NCBI RefSeq assembly: GCF_014529535.1
Contig: NW_023503670.1
Coordinates: 186,001 to 250,000, forward strand
Length of the DNA stretch: 64,000 bases
DNA from: Bradysia coprophila
Taxonomy: Eukaryota > Arthropoda > Insecta > Diptera > Sciaridae
Direction: 5' to 3'
A program made the translations under genes and the position numbers. Below the pieces are notes generated by a model, which was given only the letters and a program-made list of their open reading frames with translations, ran no database searches and had not been told where the DNA came from. Within the stretch, counting starts at the first letter, position 1. The number at the start of each line of letters is the position of its first letter. This document shows, in pieces, positions 1-12,654 of this stretch.

Positions 1-457
1 ATTTTGTTAAACTGCTCACTTTCCTCAGAGCTGGTCAAACGACTACAGCCAAAACTTACTTTGATTTAAGGCTAACATAATCGTGGTCGGAATTCGGAAT
101 TGCGGTCGTACATTTTTCAAAAAGGATTCTGATGAAAAAAGATATCAACAAAAATGAAATACGAGGCACACAAATGTATGCTACAATTTTAGCTAAGTAC
201 CGGTGCCTCTTAAAGGACACGAAAGACCCATGTCATTTTAAGTTCCTCATATGAACACGGGTTGAAATCTTTGCCATTTTATTAATCACCCATTACGAAA
301 AACATTTGTTCTGCGACTTTCATTTTTGAGCCGTAGAAGTGCGCTAATGAGGGTAGACCTAGTGTTCTTATAATCTTGGAATCGCTCGATTTTTTGATGA
401 AAAAGAAAAATCCGCTTAAAAAATCTTCGTTTATAGGATTCATAGATCGCTACATCA
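1..457. other. AT-rich intergenic DNA, nothing recognised
   Basis: I see no exon-like segment, tRNA or clear repeat unit in this leading stretch. Short open frames here have no splice context or family resemblance. Confidence 0.5.
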
Positions 458-571
458 TTGCTCAATTCTGCCGTAATTTGCATAAAAAACTTAACTTTTC
501 TCAGAAAAACAGTAATTCTTTTGTTCTGAAAAAAGATAAGTTTTTTATGCAAATTACTGCTCAATTAGGTT
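458..571. repeat. Short perfect-stem hairpin (small foldback or miRNA-like)
   Basis: The left arm (about 458-515) and right arm (about 523-571) are reverse complements over about 35-45 nt with few mismatches. The shared core includes GTAATTTGCATAAAAAACTT. The loop is only about 15-20 nt. Size and near-perfect pairing suit either a minimal MITE or a hairpin RNA precursor. The sequence alone does not separate these, and no flanking target duplication is obvious. Confidence 0.55.
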
Positions 572-771
572 AAAAAACTTAATATGAAAAATCATCGAAT
601 CGAATGTTCAATAAACTGACTTGAGTTCGATTGCCGTTTCAGACAATTTAACATGGATTTTTTCATGATATCGCATTGGTAACGTCCCAAAGTTTACTCA
701 AGCTTCATAATTTGGGTTGTTGCAGACATGCAGAGTGTGGTTTGGTGGCTGCAACAATGACCGTATGACGC

Positions 772-1437
772 GCCACAGTGTTCCAAAACGTTACTATCAC
801 ATTCATAAATCTATTTTTGACATCAGTACGTCACTTTGCGACCTCTTTATGTACTGAATTACCCTACAGTAACAGTAGACTTTCGAAAAACGAAGAAAAA
901 ATTTTCTTGGTTTTTTGGGTTTTGGAGCCCATTTTCCCCTTGAGGGTTTTGTAAATTTTCCTTGTTAAATATAAAAATCCTAAGGACGTTGCAACTTGCA
1001 TTGAGACACCTCAAGCATATTCCTTGTGGTATTTTCTATGTTCCCCTGCCTCTCGCCTTCACTTACTGCTGCAGAAATGTTAGAGACAACGATTTTATTT
1101 CATGAGGATTTTTTGAAATTTTTTGGTTATTGAGTAAAGTGTGGAATAAGAGATCTGTTTTACAGCGATTGGTGAGCAGATTGGTTCGGGAACATAGAAA
1201 ATACCATAAGGTGTATGCTCAATGCAAATTGCAACGTCTTTAGGATTTTTATATTTAACAAGGAAAATTTACAAAACCCTCAAGGGGAAAATGGGCTCCA
1301 AAACCCAAAAAACCGAGAAAATTTTTTCTTGGTTTTTCGAAAGTCTACTGTTACTGTAGGGTACATAAAGGGGTCGCAAAGTGACGTACTGATGTCAAAA
1401 ATAGATTTATGAATGTGATAGTAACGTTTTGGAACAC
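772..1437. mobile_element. Non-autonomous foldback element (MITE), hAT-like by flanking 8-bp repeat
   Basis: Two arms of about 260-270 bp (about 776-1045 and 1185-1437) are inverted copies of each other at high identity, separated by a unique loop of about 130 bp. The outer ends read AGTGTTCCAAAACG. The octamer TATGACGC stands directly outside both ends (764-771 and 1438-1445), which fits an 8-bp target-site duplication as made by hAT transposases. The left end has a few extra bases (GCCAC) before the shared terminus, so the exact boundary is uncertain. There is no transposase ORF; the open frame in the right arm is incidental. Confidence 0.75.
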
Positions 1438-1667
1438 TATGACGCAACTCAAATACGATGAATTTGTGTGAATTTAGCCTACATTCAGGTGTGATATCAA
1501 TTAAACATCTTACTTGCTCTCAGGTATTTGCATGCTTCTAGGCATTTTTCGGAAGTCACACTAAGCCGGAAGCCGGCGGTTCAGACTGCACTTGCTATTT
1601 GCCGTAAAAGGCTGTTGATGCCTCTAAACAAATCAAATGAGTAAAAGTACGAAAATCGTTTGGTGTT

Positions 1668-1838
1668 GAAATGTGTTAGGTTTGAATAAAGAGGCAAAAT
1701 TGTTTGTGGTGACCTAGGTAACCTAAGTCAGAGAAAAATCAATAGTTCACGAAAATTGACTCAGATTTTCAGTTTTCTTGGACCTAGGTTACATCACCAC
1801 AAACAATTTTACCTCTTTATTCAAAGCTAACACATTTT
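1668..1838. repeat. Foldback repeat, about 170 bp
   Basis: Left arm from about 1668 to 1725 and right arm from about 1785 to 1838 are inverted copies. Both contain a Thr-free, AT-rich core with AATAAAGAGG, TTGTTTGTGGTGA and CCTAGGT. The loop is about 60 bp. It has no coding capacity and is probably a MITE remnant. Confidence 0.7.
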
Positions 1839-1978
1839 ACCAGCAAAAAGGATGCCAGTGCAAAATTATCATCAAAAACATATTAAATTTGTCTGTCCAA
1901 ATGTAGGCCACAAATTTGCCAAGTGAAGATTCTTCATTCAGAAGTAAAAGTTCAGTGTTTGAATTAGATTTTTAACAT

Positions 1979-1984
1979 TTTATT
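1979..1984 (-). terminator. Polyadenylation signal AATAAA for the small Cys-rich gene
   Basis: AATAAA on the minus strand lies 22 nt past the stop codon of the gene at 2006-2291. It supports that gene being a real, very compact transcription unit. Confidence 0.5.
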
Positions 1985-2005
1985 ATTTAGAATATGATTT
2001 GAACA

Positions 2006-2291
2006 TCAATAGGAATAAGAATCACTGAATCCTGTTGATCCCATATCAGTAACGGTGTGCTCTGTGACGATAGTTGTGGGATAGTTTGTAGTACTCACTA
2101 CATGAATGGGTTCTTCCAAATAAACGGAATGTGGTTGCGTTGTTACTACATGCTTCAAAAACATAAAACACCATCACAGTAAGAACAACGCTTCAAGAAT
2201 ACGAAGAACATCGACAAACCTCATGAACGGGTGTAGAATATACAGTAGTCGTGACGGGAACGGATTCTTCACAACAACACGAGAAACACAT
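2006..2291 (-). CDS. Small 72-residue protein with Cys-rich N-terminus (two exons)
   Basis: I do not recognise a family. Exon 1 is 2220-2291 and starts with ATG encoding MCFSCCCEESVPV. Exon 2 is 2006-2152. They are separated by a 67-nt intron with a GTTTGT donor and a TTTTTGAAG acceptor. The splice is in phase 0 and gives 24 + 48 residues. The protein opens with four Cys in the first seven residues (positions 2, 5, 6, 7), a pattern typical of palmitoylated membrane-anchored peptides. It continues as a Val/Thr-rich, Pro-punctuated chain with repeated VVTT, VVST and IVTE motifs, and ends in Tyr/Ser. There is no signal peptide or transmembrane helix. Support comes from the open frame across the splice, a poly(A) signal 22 nt past the stop and a possible TATA box upstream. 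Low complexity means a cuticle-type or intracellular tethered peptide are both possible; no function is assigned. Confidence 0.6.
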
Positions 2292-2407
2292 TTTTGATTT
2301 TTCTTATTTTTTAAGACTTTTCTGAATTAAGACTTTGTCGCACAGCTTCACGATCAACAACAGAAGTTGAAAAAATGAACACAATTCGAAATAAAAATAA
2401 GATCAAA

Positions 2408-2440
2408 ACTCATTGAACCACCTCTCAGTCGTTATTTAAA
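2408..2440 (-). promoter_or_regulatory. Possible TATA box and initiator of the small Cys-rich gene
   Basis: On the minus strand TTTAAATA (2440-2433) is followed about 20-25 nt later by TTCAATGAG, a loose arthropod initiator, roughly 120 nt before the ATG at 2291. In DNA this AT-rich the match is only suggestive; the spacing is what makes it worth noting. Confidence 0.3.
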
Positions 2441-3090
2441 CGGTGCATAATACCTTTTAGCATGCACTACATGCATTATGTATAAAATCGAGGCAATATG
2501 TCAATAAGAAGTTTACCTTTAACAAAGTCAATTTAAATGATTTCAATGTTATTGGTACGAAATGCTCTTTTGTGTAGAAACGTGATAAATGTGAGACGTT
2601 TCATTTGTATTTTTGGTCGTGTGAGTATCACCTTGTTTTTCGGACTGTGTAAGCGATAAACGTTAAGTGATGGACGATTTTATTTTAATTTTCAAATTAC
2701 AAAATAGGTCCTTATCGTAATGTTGTAATCATTTTTTGGTATTCTTTAGTGTATTCGAAGTAGTCAATCGCATTTAGATGAAGTGGTGGTCGAGTAGCTC
2801 TACTAGAATAGTTGTGTGCTATTCAAGTTCATCCATTAAATGCATCGAAAGCCTATAGGCATATTCAAGCTGTCGTCTACGGTTCAGCGGGACGTCCATG
2901 CGAAGGGTCGTTCAATTCCTCTATTCTCTATCATCGCCACTTAGCTTTTATGATTAACTTTCATTTGCACGATAAATTATATCTTTGATGTTGACACCTT
3001 CTGGTTACAACTGAAGCAGCCGCCAATGGATTTTAAACAAACTTTTTTATTGGTTGTATCCAAAGCGTAACATTCATAGGCATGGGCCAT
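2441..3090. other. Intergenic, no feature recognised
   Basis: No splice-bounded exon, tRNA or repeat unit was recognised here. Confidence 0.4.
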
Positions 3091-3310
3091 AATGATAATG
3101 ATTATTGATAATTACCAAAAAATTATCGATAATCGATAATTATTGATATTTTGATAATTATCAAGATATCGATATTTCGGTCCGAAAATCCAATATTTAT
3201 CGATATATTCCGATACGTCGGTATATTATCATGAATTTTCAGATAAATATCAAAATAACGATATTTTGATAATTATCGAAGATAATTTCTTTCGATTGAT
3301 ATTATCGATA
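3091..3310. repeat. ATCGATAA/TTATCGAT-rich low-complexity block
   Basis: About 220 bp is built almost entirely of overlapping GATAAT, ATCGATA and ATATCGAT words in both orientations, so it is locally self-complementary. The TATCGATA core resembles the DRE element bound by DREF in flies. The density suggests simple-sequence expansion rather than a designed promoter, and no gene start lies nearby. Confidence 0.6.
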
Positions 3311-4885
3311 ATTTTGAACGTCTCCCATCCCTAACCATTCATGCAAATTCGAAATCGTCTTCATACGTCTTCCTATGTACGATCGGGGAGGAGGTTTGAA
3401 ATTCGTAATCTTTCGCGTGCGTACTTTCAGAATGGCCCCTTATTTTAGATAATTTAAATTTTAGAAATCATCGAAAAATTCTCGAAATTCTCCAAAAATT
3501 ATCGAAATACGCCATGCAATAGATTCAGTAACAATACAGGTGAGATGTTTACCTCAGGATTTATTTCCTCACTGCTTTGCCTGCGTAGAAAATCCTACTT
3601 TCGTAACTAGGGCTATTTCTGCTGTTCATTCCTATTTCTCTGATTTCAAATGGCTAATAAGAGATATGAACCTGTCACATACGGCTATTCATCTGTTATC
3701 GTTAACGACGACCAAAATAATAACAAGTTGCGGGTAATATGGTCCTTTAAAAAGTAAAATGCATGTTAAAAAATTGCTGTACAAGATTTGAAATCAACAG
3801 ATTGAAAATATGTTGATCGATTGAAGTAATAGACCCAATAATAATTCTGTTGATAAGCCTGCCGTCTGTAACAGGTTAAAGAAACTTTAAAGAGCAGATT
3901 AGATATGAACGTGTCCAAAACAGTAAATCTGAAATGAATAATGTTGATAGTAATGGTGACAGTGCATCGTCCTACGACAAAGCAGTTGCGGCATCGTTGG
4001 TAAGAACGACTATAATCGGACAGCTAAAAAAAAATTAAAACACCACAGCTCGACACATTACTCATTTTTATTTCATTTTGGTAATATTATTTGTTTTTTT
4101 CATCTTTCAATATTGGGTTATATACAAGGCTATATATGTTATGTTGTATTCAACAAAATAATAAGGACGTATAACCGAAAATTAATATATCTCACACATT
4201 TAATGTTCACACTGATGTCCGAGTGGAATCGTATATGGTGTTGAATTGAAGACAATTTTTGACTTCTTCGTATATTCATCTCCGAAGAGAGCAACATTGT
4301 CTGAATTTTTATGGAAACTTTAATTTAATTCAAAAATTTAAATTTAAATCATTGATAAAATGAAAATGGTACAAAGAAAATTGAAAATTTTAATTTTTGT
4401 TTTGTATTATTACTCACATTTAACGGTTTTTTTTAACTATATCCTTCTGCAAATGAATGCGAATTTTTTTCTCAATTTATTTTTTGTTATATGCTAAACA
4501 TTTATATGATCAATATGTGTAATGATGATTTTAATTTTTCTCTTTTTTACTTCTTTTGTTTCTTTTATTTATAATATTTATATTTTGTCTACAATTAGAT
4601 TTTTGTTTTTTAATTTCTTTTTATTTTCTCATGCGTTTTGTTTCTCTTTACCCGCCCCTCTTATTTTTTTTCTCTCTTCTTTGTTGCATTATTTTCTTAA
4701 TTTTATAAATATTTTTTGTTTTTGTTTTTGTTTTATTAAATTTAATAACATTGCAAATGATGAGATTCATTGGTTAATAATAGTATTTTGCTTAATCCTA
4801 TGATGAACGATGGATGTGTATTGAACAACACAAAACAATAAAGAAATCGTTACAAGTAACAACATGATGTTGACGACGATGGTGT
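3311..4885. other. AT-rich intergenic, no feature recognised
   Basis: Long T-rich and A-rich runs (notably 4380-4740) make chance open frames rich in Phe, Leu and Ile. None has splice signals or family resemblance. Confidence 0.4.
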
Positions 4886-4928
4886 TGATGATAATGATGA
4901 TGATGATGATGATGATAATGATGATGAT
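4886..4928. repeat. (GAT)n microsatellite
   Basis: Tandem GAT trinucleotides with a few AAT interruptions. Confidence 0.85.
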
Positions 4929-7900
4929 CTCTACTTGTTGGAAATTGATTTTGAGGAAAGCATCTCTTCTTCGTTGTGAATATATAATATTAATATGTGC
5001 ACCGGCAAGGCGGTGTTAATAACTAAGCTTTAATAATCCAAGAGATTGGTGATAAGAATCGATTTAAAAATAGAAACAATTGGAGCTGATTGAGGCGCCC
5101 GAAAGTTAATAATGTGGACAGGAAAAACCCTACTTACCAATTTTGTTTCAGGAGAAAGGGGGAAGTTCAATTAATTAGCAATTAAATGATTTCAACAAAG
5201 ACAATCAAATTTAATTTAATTTCAACAGATTCGTTGAAATATTCAAATTGTTTAAAGAATAAGTTTCTTAGACGCGCTATGAAGTATAGGTTTTTTCTCT
5301 CAGCTCTAATATGCTCTAATACGCTCAAAGTGCAGGAGCGAAAGATATTTCAGCCTTTAGACATCTTCATCTGGTTTATGTTCTTTAACGGCTCCAACAA
5401 CAAAGATTCTTACAAAGAATGTGTAAGGACTCTGTCAACATGACCAAATTGACTACATTCCTGAAAACGAGATTTTCATTTTATTTTTCCTCAAAGTTCA
5501 ATTCTTCCCGAAACGTATGCGCTTGTTCTAATGATGATGGTAATTTTATAAATGTAATTATTGTTCTTCATTTTCAAGGTTCAGAATGATATTCATTTTT
5601 GTTTTTCTCATTTTTTTCTTCTTTTTTTTAACGAACAAAATTAATTCGTAAAAAAAAACAAAACCCATTGAACCAAACGAAGAAGCTTTGTGGGTAAAAA
5701 TGATGAAACAGTCGTTGAAAATGACTAAAATAAAATCGATACGTTTGATGCCATCGAAAAATTCATCGAAAATTGCTTCAGCTGTTTTGAACAGGCACGA
5801 ATCGTTGACAAAATTTCATAAAAATTTATTGAAAATAGCTACAATTGTGTGTACAGTTGAATTGGCGGTTGTCGATTCAAAGCAATATTCTAAGCACGAT
5901 GTTTAGATTAATGGGTGAAATTTTTTTTGAATCGGACACACCATTTTTGTTTCCTGACGTTTTTGGTGTTATCGATAGGGAATTTCAAGGTGATCATTTC
6001 GTAGAAGAAGTTTTTTTTTTAGAACGACCTCTCCAGCTCGGGGTGACTCTCAGAAAATTTGAATTTTTCAAAATCATGACCTTTTCAAAACATTGTACCC
6101 TGGAATTGAACGACTCGGTCGGTTTTGATTTACTGGTAATTTGTAGAGAATTGACGGACGTTTCTTTTAAAAATATCGTCGGGTGGAAAGGTTGTAGCTG
6201 TGAGTCAGGGTGAGGCATCAAAGTCCAAATGTAAGGTTTTGTCAATGATTTTTCATTTTATTGACTTAAAATGAAGGCTAGCACATCCCATTTAACATAT
6301 CAGAAAATTGGGAGGGGGTTTTTCAATTTTTTCAACAAATCTTTAAAAACTTTCTTTTGGGTGCCCATATTCCTGAGATTTAAATATATGGAAAGTTTGA
6401 CTAAAAATGAAATTATTTGCTATGTATTGGTTGACGCTGGTCTGCCAAACAATTATATGCACTAAAAAAAACTTTAACATTTTTACTTTGTGAATAGTGG
6501 ACAACTTTCATAGATTTCGTCACCATCGGTAAGCTTTCTGGTCATGTCTAGCTCATCCACTGCTGGCTATAGCTTCAGTTGCTACTATACATGATAGCCT
6601 GAGACCACACCTTTCCAAAAATACCAAACTTGCCCTATTCGCTAACTGGCTTGTATTCTCTACGATATCAAATATGTGGATACGTTGACCTACTCGAAAG
6701 ATTTTTGAGGCAGTTTTTTATTTCCAATTTTAACCGAAATAAAGTGACGAATTACGTCAAAGAGGGTGGTTATGGACTCATTTAATGAAGTTTACATACA
6801 AGGTGGTACATTCTGATATTTATAATTCCAGCTTATTTGAGACTTTTCGAAATATTTTCACCAAATGAAAACAGATTTCATTAAATTTTTTCCCTTGAAA
6901 GCTGTTGACCAGACGCGTCGTTTAAGCCACATATTAGGTCGGTGGCCGAAAATCTCGGGGAGATACCATACCATAAAAATGTATGCTTGTTTTTAGCAAA
7001 TTTTTGAAAATTCTATGGAATCAATGGAATTTTTTAAGATTTTTTAAGAGTTTCATGGAATTACATTCCTAAAAATAGGCTTTTCTCTGTTCTCTGTAAT
7101 TAATGGATAAAAATTAAAATTGAAATCGATCCACCCTAAATTAGGTTAACTGTATTTTGCTTCAATTAACAATCACTAGTTCAACTGTCAATTTGTAACT
7201 TGAAAACATCGGAGGCAAGTTTCGATAGCTTTTTGAAAGCTCAACACAAAACTATTTACAGAAAAAATGAACCAAAAAAAACGAACCAAAAAAAAACGAA
7301 AAGAAAAAACTAAAATTTGAAGTCTTGTATTTATTTGTCATATTTTATCATCAGGGAATAGCCATGTAATAACGAAAAAAATAATTAAATTTCTCTGTTC
7401 TTAAAAAAATTATACAAAATAAAAAATTGTTATGTTCAGTGTATAGTAATATATGTAATATGTTCACACACATAAAATAATAGATAGGATCCTTAACGAC
7501 TAAATAACAATTTTCTTCTTTTTCACTTTCGTCTAAAGCGGAAATAAAGAAAAACAAAAAAGAAATAAAAAAAGTTCAGCTATCGAATTATCTTAAATGT
7601 TAAATTTCTCTAAATAATTGATTTGATATTTTTGTTTTGTTTTGTTTTCTTATCCTTTCTTTTTTCCACTAGGTATTCATTGTAGTTTACATCAGTGTGT
7701 TGTTGTTTTTGTATTATAATTGGTTTTAATTGTGTACTTATATGTGTCTAACAAAATCATTTATCATATCAATGTACAATTGTGTACATAAAAATCCATA
7801 AAATACATTAACTAAAATGGAATTATTCAAGTTTCATCAACAAAAAAAAGCAACAGAATGTCTAATAATAATGAACAATTAGTTCTATCGGCGCTTTTTT

Positions 7901-10900
7901 ATTGTTAATAATCCGTTTCTCTCGTCACCTAATTCAGAAACAGTCACGAATACCGAACTGTGCCGCATTCGGAGAGCCAGATTGTATAATTTATTGATTT
8001 CTATTAGCAAATATGTGTGCAGTCAAGAAGGAACACAGAACTAGTATATTTACAATAATTTCAAGCGTAAATCATTTATTTTAACAGTGCGAAGACTTTT
8101 CAATAGCATGGCGTATAATGTAAGATATAGATACAGTATTCTGTTGACTAAACAGTTACCGTATTTCAGATGAAAAATGCGTCAAACCAACTACTAGCTT
8201 TCTATTCAAATTAGTTCTGATTTTGACGGAAATTATACCCGATTTCCTGTCTATTCGTTACATTTCCACAAACAAACTTGTGGAAGTTTAGTAAATTTGA
8301 CGGAAATGAAGGAGATTTAACTCAATAATTTCATCAAAAATAAATGGTTTGCCTAAGTTTGGCGTTGATTCACTAAGGAGCGAAATTATTTTTAACGTCA
8401 GCCCCGACTGAAGGCATCCATTTATGAAATAGCGAAACTCTGCAAGCAACCATTATGAAAGCAGTGATGATAACGAAAACTACAGCAGCTAACATCCGTT
8501 GCAAGAAGAGCTCTTGTCACAGTGACTGTGAAATGACAATTGCATACTCAACGTTTTTTTAGTATTAGAAAATCGCAGCTTCACTAATTTATCATCCAAA
8601 TAAAATAAAATAATGATTTTAAGGACATCTAAAATAGGACGAAAATAAATCCTTGTGTAAAAAGCTATCTATAACAAGACTTCGATGTTGGAATGCAGCC
8701 CCCTAAAATAGGCCGAACTAGCAATGGCTAATTTCACTTCTTCTGGTCAACATTGTATCGTTTATTTTGTTTTCAATTATCCGTGCGGGATCTGCGAGAT
8801 CAGCTGGAGAAAAATCAGCCTTTTGTTAGTTTGGCATATAAGTCAAAATTAGGTACTGCGAGTTGAGTGAGTTGGCAAATCTTACACTAAATCTCTCAGA
8901 TCCTTTCGTTATAATGACTTCTCCATTAACGCATAGTTCAGCCAATTAGTTTCATCTATGAAAGCTTTTACAACAAAACATTTAGCCTGTGTTCATATCA
9001 CTCCTTCAAAAGGTTACACTTTAAAAAGCTATGCGGTGTTACACGACACATGAAAAATAAGGTATTCTACGAATGTTGTTTTTGAGCGCAAGGAGCGAAC
9101 CTAAGAGCACATGCCAATCGTTACACATTGAAGAAATCCATTTTTTTTTGCGTCAAAAAGCCATTTGCAGGTGTCCTTAGCGTTATAACTTTAAAGTGTT
9201 CCAAAGTTGAAGTGTTATTGTTCGGACTTTTGTCTTTTCGATACAGTTCGTAACGTTACAACCACGTTACCATCTCAATAACGTCTGTTTCAACCGTAAT
9301 TTTTATATAAATTTACAATTACAAATTGCAAAAAATATGTATGACGTTGCTAGTCTCGTACAACCTCGGTACCGTTACGAGTGTGAATTCGTATACAGAG
9401 AGAATAATTTTTGCATAAGTGTGTATGTTTCGTCGAGACGAAGTCGAGTTGACACAATTTTACACTCGTCACACCATGACATACACAAACAACAAAACCA
9501 AATATAATACACACCGTTCAAGGTTGACCTTGAATGTATAGAAGAAGAATGAGAATAAAAACGAAACCGAAAATACGCGATATAAAGCCGAACGAGTTGA
9601 TCGTTCGATGTGCATTTTGCATCGCACTACTCGTTGATACGGAGAGTAGCTCCGCCCACATATCAAATTTCTCTCTTTGACGAATAACATAAACAAACTC
9701 CACCATTAAGGAAAACATCGCCTGGATCCCTAGACCTGTTTGCAAGGTCTGCTGAGAGAGAACTAAAAAAGTGTGGTTTCCGATAACTTTTGACGCGTGA
9801 TATTCAGTGTTTTCATGGTTTGGCGAGTGTAAATGTTATTGAAAGGTTGGTCGTGCCAGACAAGCCAAATTAGCGAATTCTCATCTTTTGAATGATTTAT
9901 ACAATGTGTGACGTCTGATACATACATAAGGCGTAACTTCCAAGGTTGGTCCCCGATCGATCAAAAATAAAAGCCTCCCAACATATGTTCCTAGAGTAGT
10001 ATGACAAAACTATAGCACAGGTTTTAAATCTTGACATAGTGAGGGACTGGTACGTACACAGTTTACCTGTTGACGTTTTAATAATAGAGATAAATTAGTA
10101 TATATATGCAAGGAACATAATAATAAAATAAAATAAAAATATGACTAACAATAAGAGAATAGTTGAGCAAATCAATATTTTTAATTCAAAGCAAAAACAA
10201 TGAGTAAAGAAATTCATTGGAAATAAACAAGTTGGCTGAAAAAAAAGTTAATTTTACATTTTGTCTTAGCTTTAATTTCCAAAATGAACTGATTGTTTTT
10301 ATAGTTTCAAGTATAGATTTAGGTAATTTTTCTCAGAAATTCGAATAACGAACAAATTTCACTTGTTTTGAGAATATTGTTCAAATGTAATTTTCATTTT
10401 TAAATATATTTTCTTGTTTCAATTTTCAATTTAAATATAATACTTTCAATTTACGTTAATTTTATGTTTCTTCTCCGTCTTCATAATCTTCTCCCCCATT
10501 CGTCCCCCCTCTCTTCATCATTTCTCTTCCATTTTTTGTATTTTTTTAATATAATTAATTATAGAATTTATAACGACGATAACATAGGCTATTTTGCTTA
10601 GCAGTGGTACACAGTTCCAAGTTAATTTTTTTTCTTTAGATTCAATTAAATATTTCTTATTATTTGCAATGATCTTGTTTACTGGTTAATTTAATGAAAT
10701 GAGAGAGTACACTAAGAGAATAACGGTTTAGACAGCGCGACTTTCGCGTTATACATTACCTGAAATGAAAGGAAATATAAATTTAGTTTATTGGTTAGCA
10801 CAAAACATTTCAATTTGTTATGAAGAAAGCAATTCCGAAATGAGAATGAGCAGGACGTAACACTCTTATAGCATTTGGTTTGACTTGATGATATGCAAGC

Positions 10901-12654
10901 GGATTGATGTGATTGATATTCAGATTAGACGGAAGATTTGTTTGGCTTCTCTCTTGAGTATTTCGAGACGACGTTCTATTTTTACATTGGCTTATTAATT
11001 GACCGAAAGCCAACGAAATCAAAATATTGAAAAAAAAATCCCTTGGCTACGAGGTCTAGGCCGTTTGTTTTCATTGGCAACATATTTAGGTAGAAACTCA
11101 GACTTGATCAAATTTTACTAGTCTTCACTGTAATAATTCTTCAACAATGACACAAATTGAACAATCGTGACTTCAGCAGCAATGTAGCAATGACAAAAGA
11201 AGGTTTGACCTCCAGTCAACGAGTTCTCATAAATAGTGGAATTTATGTTAAGGCGAATGAAGTAATAGATTTTAAGCGATATTGTATATTGTACAAACGA
11301 ACGTACATTCAACAAAGAATGATGTGACAATCTTGCTTTTGTAAAGGGCAAACCGAGGAAATATACTAGAAAAAGCTTTTCGATATATAGACTCATACTC
11401 CCTGTGATAGTCAGTCTACAAACCAAGCGAACCAATTCCGTAGGGAAAATATTATTTTAAATATTGTCAAATACGACCAATGAGTTAACATGCAACACTA
11501 AGGAGATCGAAGCTCAAGATATGCAATAAAAAAGGAATTGTAAAGTTTACATTCCACCGGCTCCGCTGAAAGATCAACAAATAACGTTTTTGCACGTTTC
11601 GACTCATCGCATGTTTTACGTTTTTTTTGAACCGGTTTGCAATTTCTCCAGGATTGTTAACAATTTTAGTCGTTTAGTTGCCCGCGAGCCACATAGGGCC
11701 ACGTATCGCCGTTTGATCAAGTCTCTATTCAATTTATTGTGAACTGAAATTCGCTGTTGGCTCGTATGTTTTCTGATACCATAGCCGTGTAGTTGGATGA
11801 AGATTGGTTTCAGTATTGTTAAGACGCGATCGTTTATTTTTCTTATTCAAGTTTTTTTGTAGTAATTGTTGGTTTTCGTTCTAAGTTTCGTCAGGTTTCA
11901 TTTGAGGAATTGTCTTGATGTTTATAATTTTTAAGAGATTGTTAATCGTTGTAATCGTTCATCAACAGTTGGCAAACATGCTGACGATGATTATTCCAAA
12001 TAAATAAAAATTAAATCAAACGAAAGCCTTAATTTTGAAAAATGACCGATATATGCCTGAGGAGGTTTTCGTTTTTAGTTCACATCGAAACAATATTGTG
12101 AGGGAAATATATCGGAATCGCAATATCCTGAGATGCATTCTTATTGAAAACATAACAAATGAACGAAAACTTAATCCGAATTTCATTTCGTAAAAGCATC
12201 GATTCCGTATGCGAGTATGTATTTTGCGAGTGTTTTTCCATTTATGGTCTAATGTCATACAATTCTACGAAACACTTAACGAGTTATGATCTAATTGATG
12301 AAAGCCTTCGGTGCACCCTTTTAACCCTTCAGAAACGGCTAGTCATCTGTTATCAATTGAAACGACACAAATAAGCAGTCTACACTTACAAGAGCTCTAC
12401 TCTATAGCTAAATCTATGTTTAATCAAATGAAGTAAAAGATTTTACACTAAACAGCATTAAGCGTCGTCAACAGAAGACGAAACAGATTTGCTAATTATG
12501 CTTGCCGTTTATAAAAGGTCACAACTAGACAAACAATTAAGTTACAAAGGAAGAATAAATTACCTCGTTCGATAAATGTTTATCATGGCATAATATCAAC
12601 AAAATCAGGATAATCAAAAAAGAGTTTTTTTCTATCGCATTCCACAACATGAAT
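4929..12654. other. Long gene-poor AT-rich region
   Basis: No gene could be supported over 7.7 kb. It holds short chance frames, purine/pyrimidine tracts (for example 7260-7320) and a short-period AATTTTTTAAG-like run ending in AATAGGC at about 7010-7080, related in style to repeats at 19.9, 30.6 and 61.3 kb. The stretch next to 12654 should include the Dap160 3' UTR. Candidate minus-strand AATAAA signals exist near 11833 and 11730 but I cannot choose one. Confidence 0.4.

Noticed and set aside
4522-4803. 93-codon Phe/Leu/Ile frame resembling a membrane protein
   Set aside because: It translates a T-rich low-complexity tract; hydrophobicity is a by-product of composition.
5664-6213. Two consecutive open frames on the plus strand (72 and 122 codons)
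   Set aside because: Lys/Ser-rich then Phe-rich translation with no domain, no splice signals tying them together and competing frames on the other strand. A decayed element or gene relic is possible but unsupported.
10810-11022. 70-codon minus-strand open frame with balanced composition
   Set aside because: Looks more protein-like than most, but has no start context, splice partner or family resemblance.
11118-11435. 105-codon minus-strand open frame rich in Leu, Ile, Tyr
   Set aside because: No motif, no membrane pattern matching receptor families and no neighbouring exons; plausible by chance at this AT content.
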